DNA of 64,000 bases from Lewinellaceae bacterium. GTDB taxonomy: Bacteria > Bacteroidota > Bacteroidia > Chitinophagales > Saprospiraceae. The notes under the pieces were generated by a model that did not search any database, was not told the origin of the DNA, and worked only from the letters and a program-made list of their open reading frames with translations. Shown here piece after piece: positions 1 to 10,200 of the stretch. Each line of letters starts with the position of its first letter. Position 1 is the stretch's first letter. The position numbers and the translations under genes were made by a program. Location of the stretch: positions 1 through 64,000 of the forward strand of contig JACJYB010000002.1 of assembly GCA_020636355.1 (NCBI GenBank), in the 5' to 3' direction.

Positions 1-3000
1 TCTCATTCGTACCATTGATATCCGCACATACAAAATTCAATCGTGGATCTCTATCGTTGATGTAATCATCCAACCGCCACAGATAATACGGTATAAACAA
101 CAAACTGTGATTGTACCAATACCACTCATGTTCGCCGCCAAAGAACGTATGTGGGTCGTATTCGGGTAAATTACAAGCTTCATAGACCCGCAACACCAGC
201 TGCTCCCGGCCACATTCTGTCACATCGATGTAATCGTCAAACACAAATACATTGATCCATTCTTCGATTACAGTATTCAGCTCATCCAGGTTAGCCTGGT
301 AGACTTCGCTTCCAAAACACGATGAAAAATAGTCCTGCCAGTATTCACGCCAGTAAATTACACTATCCATGTTCGCAACCGCAAAGTGCAGTTTGTCACA
401 GCAGTTATCGTGACTGCCATCATCCAGATCTTTGGCATAAACGCGGGCCCAACATTTTTCCGGATCCAGCGTCACCTGCGTGATCTCGTCACACACCGGT
501 GTCGGTGGCGAATTGTCGTAAATGCTTATACCTTGTAATAGCAAAGTTTCGTTCCAGCACCGGTCCCTCACGTGGTACACTACGTTGTGCCAGCCAGCAG
601 GCAGGTATACATGAGCGGTACCTCCTTCGGCAATGGTTCCCGATTCCAGCAACACCTTTCCGGGGTGGGTCGGATCAACATATTCGATCTCATAGTACAC
701 CTCCAGGACATCATCACAATCTTTCTCAACCCATGCCCGCGGATCGGGAAGGCTTAAGCCGGCCTTGCAGTCATGGGGATCTACCTCTGCTTCCAGTGCC
801 GTGCATGCCAACAATGAGCCCAGCCGGTTAGCTTCTTCAATTGTACTGTTTGGCAAGGTTGCACATGACTGTTCCCGGGAATACAGGAATTCACTGGCGA
901 TCACCGGCGCTTGTGTATCCGTAATCTTAAACCACTGTACGCAGGTCGTATCCTGTTTACCACACCAGTCGTAAATGTGCCAGGTACGGCGGATCTTATA
1001 GGACCGTCCACAGGTAGGAACGATGTGGTCTTCATAGTCAAAGACGATCTGGCATTTGCCTGTATTGGTAAAATCAGGCCCTGCATCCATGCGGAGGGGC
1101 AATAAATATCCGGAATCTTGTCCTGGTTGCGTGCTCTTCAGATAGGGTGCCGGGAAATAACCATCTCCTTTCGTCGGCCATGGATGCGCATAACCCTGGG
1201 CATCCAGATAGGTATCGCCATTTTTGCCGGTATTCCATAATAACTCTACGGCCTTGTTATTGCGGACCACTTCGGTTGTACATTCGATCAGCGTATCCGG
1301 ACCGCAGACCAGGCTATCGATGGTTTCTTTCCGTACAAACAGGGTATCACGGCATTCGTTGTAATTGCCCCATACGTCTGTGGCCCGTACTTTACGCGCC
1401 ATGTAACCAATGAGTTCACGGCCATCACAACCCAAGTCTGTCCATTGTTTTTCAAGAATATCAATTTGCGTGGGAAATTCATCGCAGTTATCAATGGAAA
1501 CGGCATCGACGAGTTCGTCGAGGTTAAAGCAGGAAACCGTGGTATTCTGACAAAGTATCTGAGGGGGTATTTTGTCTTCAACTTTGATTTTACCCCAGCA
1601 CCGGTTTCCATTTTCTGAGTCAGAAACATGGTACGTGAGTGTTCTTCCAACATGGGATACATCAACCCTATTAGCTGGATCGAACTGGTGAGTCGTCTCG
1701 GGATAATCGATCTGTACCATGAAGCGATCTGACAATGATGAGCAAATCGTAGTGGCCAATTCTTCCGGAGAGATGAGTCGTTCGCAGGTCGAGGACAAGG
1801 ATACATTGACCAAATCATGACAGGTCAAATCAACGACTGTATTTTGATTGATGGCTATGGTGCAGGTTTGCTCATCAAGGATACCACCTCCGCTATCCAG
1901 GACACGTGCTGTTGCAGCTTCCCTATTGATCGAGGTTATCTTAATATCATCAATGTACCACCCATTTAGACCGGTACCTCCGGTAGCCGGGTCAGTCAGA
2001 AACCTAAATCGAATGAATACCGACTGCCCTGTAAACGGTGTAAGGTCCACTTTACTTTCCACGAAGCCAGCTATACCGAACGCTACATCGCTTGATCCTT
2101 CAAATCCGTTTCGACCAAATGTCTGCAGTCTACCGGTATATCCATTTTGTGTAAACAATGATTCCAGGTCAGTCCAGGTCGTGCCATTATCGGTAGAAAT
2201 TTCAACAACACCACCATCCCATTCATCCTCCGTTTCGAATCGATGGTAAAATGAAAGTTCTGCGGACTGGTCCAATAAAATAGGTGTAGCGTTCAGGATT
2301 GCGTTATCGGAAGGAGAAGGAAAATCTAAAGCATATGCAGAATTAGGTGGACTATGGTATTGGGTGCCGATAACATTCCAGTTTAATGATCCGCTCAAAT
2401 AATCAGACTGAATTTGAAACGGCATTGCATCAAAATCTTCATCAAACAGCGTATCAATAACAACAGAATAAGTGCAGGAATTTACTCTGGCTTGTATGTC
2501 GTAGGAGGTAACACTCAATGGCACATCGCATACCAATGGAGGAAAAGAAACCAGGTTTCCGGAAGCGGATCCACCGCTCACGTGACTCAGTTTATTACCC
2601 AAATCCTCCTGCAGGGTCACCGTTCCAGTAACACAACCACAAGTAACATCCAGGTGTATGTTTACCACATCACCTTCTGTGGCCGTATCCGGTGATATGG
2701 TTTTCTGTACAGTGGTAGGCAGGACATCATAAGCGGGCACCCCGTCAGACCGGTCATTGGGGCTTCCCTGAGAAGCACTATAGCCTAACCCCCTGCGGGC
2801 AAATGCATCCCAGATGGCACAGATATGTGCTCCTCCATAGCGCAGCTGATCCGCCAGCAGGATGGCATCCCGGCCATCGACGAATCCAGGATTACAGGTT
2901 TGTAGTTTTAGTCCATCTATGACCAACTGTAAGGCGATATTGTTCCCTCCAACGCCATGATACATGTCCGTATCTGCGCCTTGAATATTGATGATGTTCC

Positions 3001-5116
3001 AGGTCATGTCCCAAAGCATACTGGCCCATACGGTGCCTATGCCATGCGGTTGTGACAATAGGTTAGCATCTGGAAGATCTGCATAAGTGACCGGATTGAT
3101 GGACAGGTCATAGGAATAAGGAAATGGCCTGATTCCAAAACCATCGGGTTGATCATTCAACGCATAAGTTCCTACCGGACGGCGGTCATTGGCAGCAGCC
3201 GTAGCCCAATTCGTTGTCAACATCAATGCAAAATAGTCGCTCCATCCTTCGCCCATTTGCTCATTCACTACTAAACACCCGGAATTCATTGGGCCACCGG
3301 TCAGTCGGTTGGAAATGCCATGTCCATATTCATGGGTGATGATACCATTGTCCAAATCTCCCAGGTTAAAGGCTAATCCAGTAGATTGGGACATTGAAAC
3401 CATAACGGTACCGTTGGTTTCTGCTTTGATGAGAGCCCCATCAGCCATACTAATCATAACGGCGGGAATAGTGATCGAAGGATCATTGCCTCCCATCGTA
3501 GTTGGGCCTCCAGTGTTATTATTAACTACAATGGCCCCAATAGCTCCGGCATCCTGAGCAAATTTTACTTTAACCGCAAAAGCACAAGTTCCCCGGTCAA
3601 TAAGGGCAATCTTTCCAGACAACGTACCGGGATAGTCCGAGGCTAAGCATCCTTCACCTCCTATGTAATAGATCGCTCCTGAAACAGGTCCAACATTAGC
3701 CAGTTTATTATTGGGACTAAAATCACTTTCTACCACTTTATAAGATCCGGCTATGTTGGCAGGACTGGAGATAATAAATGAAGGCGGAGGCGGCACGTTC
3801 CAAACAAACATTTGCATCCTGGGGGGCATGCCATCGTCCGGAGTAAAGAAATTCGCATTGTTGCGTGATCCGATCCGGAACCCATCCAGTGCTTCAGCCC
3901 GAACGGCATCATTACCTGCTCCTCCCCGGGCCAGGTTATCAATCTGGAAGTTACCAGCCGGCTCATCGAAACCATACTGATAAAATATATCATGGTTCAG
4001 GTTATTCCAAAAAAATAGATTGGTTATGGCCGGATCTAGATTGGTCCGGGGGTGATTAGCCAGATTCAACGGAAAATCAAAATTAAAGGTCATTCCTCCA
4101 TCCGGAGAATAATGTCCATTCGTTACACCGGTGGCGGGCAAAATGGGATCTGTATCCAGCGTATCTTCATAAGCATATACATTATTTCCCCGGGTATACG
4201 TATAAATGTTGGTACCATCGTTGTGCCACATGAGCGTCCCGGCCGGATTACCCATGCCATTGCGATCCCAGGGATCCATCACCAGGCTGCGACTCCCAAA
4301 AGTCGGAGACTCAATTGGTGCATCGAAGACATTGTAGGTAGCACTCATCATCGGCATGTTCATGCCCAAAATGCTGGCATGATTGTCCTTATTAGCGATT
4401 ACTTGATTTGACGGATTGGTGTATCCCAATTCGTTTTCAGTAATACACAGTTCATCATCTGAAAAGCACTTGACCACTGCATCGTACTGACCAAGAATGG
4501 ATCCGTCGTGTGCGTCAACCATAATGTGCCAAATGTTTTGATTGGGCTGGTCATCCAAAATTACCTCCCAACATAAATTAACCTGTTTGGCATTCTGTGG
4601 ATCCTGGTACCAAAACAGCTCCACAGCAGGTTGTTCCTCATTTTCGTGTACCGGAGCATATAAATATTTGACCGGAAGTCCATCGGCATTGTAGGTAATT
4701 TGAGCTGTTCCCATATTGGAAGGAAGCTGCATTTGGACATGATTTGCTGCATAATTCATGGCCTGTGCTGCGGCCATCATCTTTAAATCCGCAGTTACTC
4801 GCTGTTCCATTCCTTTAATGTAGGTCGAATTCAAATGGACTACTTCACCTGCGCGAACCGCTGCATTGATGACCCCGTTGAAAACCGGTATCCCAAGATA
4901 ATATTGTTGCAGGTAAACATGGGTAACGTTCAATCCTGCTGTAGCATAGGAATAACTTAACTGGGATTCTTTTAAATCACTGGCCGCATATGTTTTAGCT
5001 GCCTCTTTCATTACAAGATCTTTCAGTGAATTACCACTCTGAGCTTGCAATGAAACCGCAAGAAACAACAATAGAAATAGGACAGAAAAGCGGGAACATC
5101 TCTTCCAGGCGTGCAT
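1..5116 (-). CDS. Secreted M36 (fungalysin-type) metalloprotease with HYR-like repeats, C-terminus cut by window edge
   Basis: The protein reads from ATG at 5116 to the left edge (about 1705 residues seen). It begins with a signal peptide (MHAWKRCSRF, then a hydrophobic stretch ending LQAQ), then a propeptide-like region. A PA domain (about 430-570) is inserted before the zinc site HEYGH at 595-599; the third ligand is probably E623 in GEGWSD. This order fits the fungalysin M36 family. After the catalytic domain come a MAM/jelly-roll-like region (about 770-950) and cysteine-rich HYR-like modules typical of huge Saprospiraceae surface proteins. A T9SS sorting domain is expected beyond the edge but is not visible. 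An out-of-frame ATG four bases upstream (5120) runs into a stop within 30 codons, so 5116 is the start. The last part seen (nt about 180-490) is almost identical to a block of the next protein. Confidence 0.9.
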   Translation of the reverse strand, partial: MHAWKRCSRFSVLFLLLFLAVSLQAQSGNSLKDLVMKEAAKTYAASDLKESQLSYSYATAGLNVTHVYLQQYYLGIPVFNGVINAAVRAGEVVHLNSTYIKGMEQRVTADLKMMAAAQAMNYAANHVQMQLPSNMGTAQITYNADGLPVKYLYAPVHENEEQPAVELFWYQDPQNAKQVNLCWEVILDDQPNQNIWHIMVDAHDGSILGQYDAVVKCFSDDELCITENELGYTNPSNQVIANKDNHASILGMNMPMMSATYNVFDAPIESPTFGSRSLVMDPWDRNGMGNPAGTLMWHNDGTNIYTYTRGNNVYAYEDTLDTDPILPATGVTNGHYSPDGGMTFNFDFPLNLANHPRTNLDPAITNLFFWNNLNHDIFYQYGFDEPAGNFQIDNLARGGAGNDAVRAEALDGFRIGSRNNANFFTPDDGMPPRMQMFVWNVPPPPSFIISSPANIAGSYKVVESDFSPNNKLANVGPVSGAIYYIGGEGCLASDYPGTLSGKIALIDRGTCAFAVKVKFAQDAGAIGAIVVNNNTGGPTTMGGNDPSITIPAVMISMADGALIKAETNGTVMVSMSQSTGLAFNLGDLDNGIITHEYGHGISNRLTGGPMNSGCLVVNEQMGEGWSDYFALMLTTNWATAAANDRRPVGTYALNDQPDGFGIRPFPYSYDLSINPVTYADLPDANLLSQPHGIGTVWASMLWDMTWNIINIQGADTDMYHGVGGNNIALQLVIDGLKLQTCNPGFVDGRDAILLADQLRYGGAHICAIWDAFARRGLGYSASQGSPNDRSDGVPAYDVLPTTVQKTISPDTATEGDVVNIHLDVTCGCVTGTVTLQEDLGNKLSHVSGGSASGNLVSFPPLVCDVPLSVTSYDIQARVNSCTYSVVIDTLFDEDFDAMPFQIQSDYLSGSLNWNVIGTQYHSPPNSAYALDFPSPSDNAILNATPILLDQSAELSFYHRFETEDEWDGGVVEISTDNGTTWTDLESLFTQNGYTGRLQTFGRNGFEGSSDVAFGIAGFVESKVDLTPFTGQSVFIRFRFLTDPATGGTGLNGWYIDDIKITSINREAATARVLDSGGGILDEQTCTIAINQNTVVDLTCHDLVNVSLSSTCERLISPEELATTICSSLSDRFMVQIDYPETTHQFDPANRVDVSHVGRTLTYHVSDSENGNRCWGKIKVEDKIPPQILCQNTTVSCFNLDELVDAVSIDNCDEFPTQIDILEKQWTDLGCDGRELIGYMARKVRATDVWGNYNECRDTLFVRKETIDSLVCGPDTLIECTTEVVRNNKAVELLWNTGKNGDTYLDAQGYAHPWPTKGDGYFPAPYLKSTQPGQDSGYLLPLRMDAGPDFTNTGKCQIVFDYEDHIVPTCGRSYKIRRTWHIYDWCGKQDTTCVQWFKITDTQAPVIASEFLYSREQSCATLPNSTIEEANRLGSLLACTALEAEVDPHDCKAGLSLPDPRAWVEKDCDDVLEVYYEIEYVDPTHPGKVLLESGTIAEGGTAHVYLPAGWHNVVYHVRDRCWNETLLLQGISIYDNSPPTPVCDEITQVTLDPEKCWARVYAKDLDDGSHDNCCDKLHFAVANMDSVIYWREYWQDYFSSCFGSEVYQANLDELNTVIEEWINVFVFDDYIDVTECGREQLVLRVYEACNLPEYDPHTFFGGEHEWYWYNHSLLFIPYYLWRLDDYINDRDPRLNFVCADINGTNE

Positions 5117-5143
5117 ACATCTTGGTTTTTCAGTTCGTCAATG

Positions 5144-5168
5144 ATAACATGTCTTGAAGACCTGTTAT
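5144..5168. repeat. 25-nt near-perfect inverted repeat in the leader of the M36 protease gene
   Basis: The arms ATAACA..GTCTT and AAGAC..TGTTAT flank a single central base, with one mismatched position. It lies between the -7 box at 5175-5182 and the start codon at 5116, so it falls at the very start of the predicted transcript. It could be an operator or a 5' UTR stem-loop. Confidence 0.5.
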
Positions 5169-5174
5169 ACAAAT

Positions 5175-5182
5175 CAAATATA
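5175..5182 (-). promoter_or_regulatory. -7 box (TATATTTG) of the M36 protease gene
   Basis: This matches the Bacteroidota consensus TAnnTTTG on the minus strand, about 58 bases before the start codon. It sits in an AT-rich stretch. No convincing -33 TTG/TTTG at the usual distance was found. Confidence 0.45.
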
Positions 5183-5216
5183 TATAATATCAAGTAATAT
5201 GTACTTAATTCATTGA

Positions 5217-5236
5217 AGCAAAATTGCAATTTTGCT
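5217..5236. repeat. 20-bp perfect palindrome upstream of the M36 protease promoter
   Basis: AGCAAAATTG is followed directly by its reverse complement CAATTTTGCT. It lies 35-54 bp upstream of the -7 box at 5175-5182, where an activator or repressor site would be expected. Nothing else in this stretch (5237-5330) looks like a gene. Confidence 0.5.
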
Positions 5237-5332
5237 ATCCGGTGGCATAATGGTGACGAAAGTTAGCCCTTTGGCAGAATCGTGACTGACGATTCCTGAC
5301 ATTCGTTCTTCGGCCAGGGATGTTAGTATGCA

Positions 5333-5444
5333 TTAATTGACCTTTACCATGCTACTGACGAATGCTGGCGCATTGTTAGCATACTTATTAATCCACCTTT
5401 ACCATCCGCTTATTCAATACCCCTTTCTCCGTTTCTACTGACGC
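5333..5444 (-). pseudogene. Two degenerate copies of a T9SS C-terminal tail in the intergenic region
   Basis: The bona fide gene ends in LNKRMVKVN and a stop at 5468. Reading on in the minus direction, 5444-5388 encodes ASVETEKGVLNKRMVKVD and a stop. Then 5359-5333 encodes VSSMVKVN and a stop. Both tails are preceded by the same nonamer CGTCAGTAG, and similar sequence (ATGCTAAC/ATGCTGAC) follows each stop. These look like leftovers of tandemly duplicated or deleted sorting-domain genes. The 351-bp gap 5117-5467 otherwise holds only the regulatory repeats listed separately. Confidence 0.6.
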
Positions 5445-5467
5445 TCCCTTCGGTCGGTCAGCATTGG

Positions 5468-7222
5468 TTAATTCACTTTGACCATCCGTTTATTGAGAAC
5501 ACCAGAAATTGTCTCCAACTGGTAAAATAACACTCCTTTTACTTCCGGGATGCTACCCGCCTCCAGGGTAATCAGATGATTACCACCTGAATAACTGCCA
5601 CTCACCCGGTAGAGCTCCTTACCGGTCACATCCATCACTCGCAGCGTCGCGGTCATGCTTTCCGGCAACCAGAATCCGATCTTCGTCTCTCCACTGAATG
5701 GGTTTGGTGTATTCTGGTACAGCTCCGGCGTCCTTAACCCTTCACCTTTTTCCTTCTGCCCCGGCGTCGCCAATCCAGTTCCCGACTCCGTCAATGGACT
5801 GCTGTCCTGACAGGCATTGCCCGTATTGTCCTGCAACAACAAGGTCGTCGTACAGAAGTCCTTATTACCCGCTTCATCGATCACCCAAATCGTAACTTCA
5901 ATCTCCTGCGACCGGCCATCCGGGATGTCTGCACAGGTGAAGGTCCAGCTGGGGCTTTCGCCGTCTTCCGTAAAGCTCAGGATCAGTTTATCAGCCGTCG
6001 TACAATTGTCGTAACTGCCCGCATCAAAGTCCGAAGCCCATACCTCTACTTCACCCGTTGGACTCATCACCACCGTGCTGATCCCATGGTAACAATAGGG
6101 TGTCGGGTTCTTACAGTCCCGGATCGTGAAGGTCGTATAGCAGCTGTCTTCGTTGCCACAGCGATCGGTGGCAATCAACCGGACATCGTATGAGCCAGCC
6201 GGCAATGAAGCGACCAGCACCTGGCCTTCTCCCAGCAATACTTCTACACCTGACGCATCTTCCACACGATACCGGTAAGCCATATCGACCGGCAACGTAC
6301 AGTTATCTGACACGCTTTGGATCAAATTATACACTACTGTGGCCTCTCCACAGCCTTCCGTGATGCATTTATCTTCAAGCTCGGCACATTCAAGAACCGG
6401 CGCTTCATCATCCACCACCTTGATCACCTGCAGGTACGTCATGTAACCATCTCCGTCATCCTTCAGGTTCCGGTGGATGCAGCATCTGCTCTCACTCGCC
6501 ACCAACCGGTCGTCCACGATAACATCCGGATAGCGGCTGTGCAGATCCGGTGAATAAACACACCAGTCGATCAATTTCCACGTCCTTAAGATCTTGTAGC
6601 AGCCTTCCGTCACATCGTAACGCTCATCCGAGTACGTCACTCCGATCAGCTCACAGTCGTCGTCGCTGATCTCCGGATAACCTGCTCCCGTGCGGTCTGC
6701 CGCCAGGCTGCCCGGGTCGGTACAATTCACCACTACATCTACCGGGAAGATCACTTCAAAGTCGGAGCGTGGTTTCACATACAGCGTCTGCGTGTCGTAC
6801 GCGGTGTTACCACATTTGTCGGTAGCCGTCACCGTCTTGGTCAGCGTCCCTACCCCACATTCATTCAGGCTGCCGCTGTATTCCACTTCCGTTTCCGGTG
6901 CCCAGCAGTTGTCCGTGATCACCCAGTCTTCCGCTGTCTCGTCAAAGTAGTTTTGCGGGTTCGGGTGTCCACCGTCCGGGTTGTCGTATTTATCCAGCAT
7001 CAGCCACAGCCGGCAGTAGATCGGCTGCCAGTTGTGCGACTCATACCAATAATTGTATTCATCGCAGCTCACGCCGCCCGCATAGCTGTATTCCCCGCAG
7101 ACCGAGCCACCGTAATAGCCGAAGTCTCCGCCATCCCAGGGGATCTCCACGCAGCATACCGGCCCTTCAGAAAGGTCTCCGGATGTGTTTTTCCCTCCGG
7201 GTATACATCCGGACTGGAACAA
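5468..7222 (-). CDS. 3' part of frameshifted HYR-repeat surface protein, with T9SS sorting domain
   Basis: This is the downstream piece (up to 584 residues; nominal start is TTG) of the gene that begins at 11493. It has no signal peptide of its own, and its first residues overlap the out-of-frame end of the upstream piece, so it is probably not an independent gene. It carries cysteine-rich HYR-like modules with recurring WCVYSPD, RCGNEDSCYTTF and DNTGNAC motifs. It ends with a classical type A T9SS C-terminal domain: LYQNTPNPFSGETKIGFWLP, then a beta-rich stretch and the basic tail LNKRMVKVN. T9SS substrates are exported by the Sec system, moved across the outer membrane and anchored or released after this domain is cut. 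Confidence 0.8.
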   Translation of the reverse strand: MFQSGCIPGGKNTSGDLSEGPVCCVEIPWDGGDFGYYGGSVCGEYSYAGGVSCDEYNYWYESHNWQPIYCRLWLMLDKYDNPDGGHPNPQNYFDETAEDWVITDNCWAPETEVEYSGSLNECGVGTLTKTVTATDKCGNTAYDTQTLYVKPRSDFEVIFPVDVVVNCTDPGSLAADRTGAGYPEISDDDCELIGVTYSDERYDVTEGCYKILRTWKLIDWCVYSPDLHSRYPDVIVDDRLVASESRCCIHRNLKDDGDGYMTYLQVIKVVDDEAPVLECAELEDKCITEGCGEATVVYNLIQSVSDNCTLPVDMAYRYRVEDASGVEVLLGEGQVLVASLPAGSYDVRLIATDRCGNEDSCYTTFTIRDCKNPTPYCYHGISTVVMSPTGEVEVWASDFDAGSYDNCTTADKLILSFTEDGESPSWTFTCADIPDGRSQEIEVTIWVIDEAGNKDFCTTTLLLQDNTGNACQDSSPLTESGTGLATPGQKEKGEGLRTPELYQNTPNPFSGETKIGFWLPESMTATLRVMDVTGKELYRVSGSYSGGNHLITLEAGSIPEVKGVLFYQLETISGVLNKRMVKVN

Positions 7223-10200
7223 TAAGTCTGTAAGGCATCCTCTCCTTCACACACATCATGGGTGAACTGTGCCCCATGCCCTTTAACCGTGACGGCCTTC
7301 GTACCTCCGGCATAAGGCTTCGTCAGCGTCCACCAGTAAGGCACACCATCGCAGTAGACTGTGACATCCTCAGGGGCTACGACCACCGGAGGGGTTTTGT
7401 CGTCTTTGATCACTTCGATCATGCAGTCGCTGTACAGGTGCGGGAAATGCCATCTACGATCTCTCATCAATTCACGAAGGACTGATGCATCCGTTGCGTT
7501 TACTCGACTTTTCCAGTCGTTTTCTGCCACTGTTGATATTTCACAATTTTCCTGTGCGAAAAATTCTATCGCACAGAAGCCATTTTGGTATACGCCATTC
7601 CCTTCGTCACTCTGTGTCACTCCCTGGGCGACACATGAACGAAGATATACCGGTGTCTCCCATTCGATTCCCGGCCCTTTGCTACCATTATTACAGGCTT
7701 CACAGAGCAGTGCCGGTCTGGGATCTCCATAATGGGCATATTCATTAAGCCGCCAATAATACCACGCTGCAAATTCCGAACTCAAATTCCACCAGTACCA
7801 TTCGTGTTCTCCACCATAGAAGGAATGCGGATCGTATAATGGCAGATCACAGGCTTCATACACCCGCAATACCAATTGCTCGCTCCCACATTCCGTCACA
7901 TCAATATAATCGTCAAACACAAAAACATTAATCCATTCTTCGATGGCTGCATCAATGTCATCCTGATAGTGATGATAATCATACGGATCAAGGCATCCGG
8001 CAAAGTAACTCTGCCAGTAGTCCCGCCAGTAAGTGATCGTGTCCATGCTGGCAACGGCAAAATGTAACCGGTCGCAGCAGGCATCATGGCTCCCATCGTC
8101 AAGATCTTTTGCATAAACCCGCGCCCAGCATTTTTCGGGATCTAAAGTGACTTGGGTGATTTCATCACATACCGGTTCCGGTGGCAGTTCATCCTGAATG
8201 ATTAACCGGTAATGAAATACAGTATCGTTTTCACAGGCGTCCCGGATCTCAAATCGGATGTCATGTTTGCCAAAAGGAAGATAAACATGGACTGGGTCAG
8301 GGAAAGCCACTTCACCATAAACAGCAATTTCTTTGCCCGGATGTTGCGGATCAACATAAGACATTTCATAGCGCCATTTCAGGTCTGGAATTCCGGAGCA
8401 TTCAGCTTTGATTTCCGGCCAGGAGAATGTCGCTGCAGCTTTACAGTCATGGTTGTTATAGGTGACTTCCGGATCTTTAAATTGTTCAAATCTGGGTGCC
8501 AACGTATCAACTATGCGGATGTATTGAACATCAGTTTGTTCTTCTCCTGTGCACCAATCCTTGACAATCCAGTTCCTTCTTATTGTATAGGTCTTTCCGC
8601 AAGCAGGGAGAACAATATCATTGTAAAAGGGAATGATGTTACAATGATCGATCCTGGGATCCAAATAATTGCCATCAATGCTCGGCGCTTCGACCAAACC
8701 GATATTAATTCCCTTGACAAGGTAGGGGATGGGATGAAAATAACCCTGGTCATCCAGTGTACTGGTCACAAACGAGGACAACCCGGCGTCAAGGCATTCA
8801 ATGATGGCATCCTCCGGAAATCTAAGATCATCCAGATTGGCCTTTTCGACCCAAATTCGTTGACTACAACTTTGCTGATTACCCCAAGCATCTTCTACAT
8901 GGATGGTCCGATCGTAATAACCGGTAAATCGGCTCTCACAATCCTCGTGGGTGAACGTTTGATTGTGAATCCTTGTGGTAATGAAAGGATCACAACTTAA
9001 TGGGACCGGGGCAAGGGGTAGTGAATCTGTACAGGATATGGTGACATCACTGCATTCAATAAGTGGAGGGAATTTCTTTTCTATCTGGATAGTCCCCCAG
9101 CACGTAGCTCCGTCATAGCGATTACGAATCCGGTAAGTGAATGACGAACCAACATCCATGAGGGTAACCTCCGGAATGGATAATGTATTTCCTTGTGCCG
9201 TCGCCAGGATTAAATCAAAGGCATCTGAACAAGAATAAGCCCCTGAAAGAACATCCTCAACAACAATCTGACGTTCACACCCGGTATTTAGTGAGATATG
9301 GACCAAATCCTGGCATGATGGAGACTCAACTTGCAGACTCCTGAAAGTTAGCGGCATAGCTGTGCTTTCACATCCCATGCTCACTGCAGTGACATAAATT
9401 GTGGAATCATTAGCGCCGGAAGAAACTGACAAGGAAGGTCCGCTGCCGATCAGTAGTCCACCCATGGCGGGGTCACCATCGTAAAAATTGTAGTATTCCG
9501 GCAGGGTATCCATCGCAGAATACGTATGCATCCCCAGGTCAGCCATATCATCGATGGCAAATCCGTCCCATTCTGTTGCAGGGAGGAAGGGATCAACTGG
9601 ATTCTCATCACCTTTAAAAATAGTTGAACGGCGAATTAACGTATTATCCGCAGTCGACTGGACACCACTACCCCATTGTGATCCCGGATCAACACCGATC
9701 TGTCCGATGACATCAATGATAACCCCATTGTGCGAAAGCGTGATGGCATCATCTCCATTAAAGCTTAAGTCATTGTCAATCTGATCTGCCAGGCTTTGGA
9801 AAGCCATATTCGCCCCATTATCACAAATAACAAAAGTCCCCTGGTCAGGGATCATTCCCGTTAAATCAACATGGGAAGTAGCTATTGTATTCCCATTAAA
9901 ATAAATGTCTATGGTATACAGTCCGGAAGCCAGGTCTATAATTTGACCTGTTCCATTAAATAGTTCCAGGCATTTATTAAACCCACTGCCCTCCGTGTAC
10001 TCCGAAAAGAACAGATCACTAGTCACCTTTAATGCTGGAAATCCACCGCCTGAGGGGACTACCGTGGGAGAAGGATCGCCACAAAACGTCTCATCCCCGG
10101 CATTGGGTGGAAGGATGAAGTCACAAACGTCACAGGATATTGAATCCCTCAGTCGCAGGGTATCACCGCAGATTCCTCCCACCAGTACGACTGACGCCGG

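Noticed and set aside
1288..1818. 176-residue open frame on the minus strand inside the M36 protease gene
   Set aside because: It lies in another frame of a well-supported gene and its composition shows no domain.
5437..5459. CTGAC/GTCAG hairpin after the HYR gene as a terminator
   Set aside because: Stem of only five pairs and no T run follows; it also overlaps the tail remnant.
8212..9000. 262-residue open frame on the plus strand
   Set aside because: It is the shadow of the HYR protein on the opposite strand, without signal peptide, motif or promoter.
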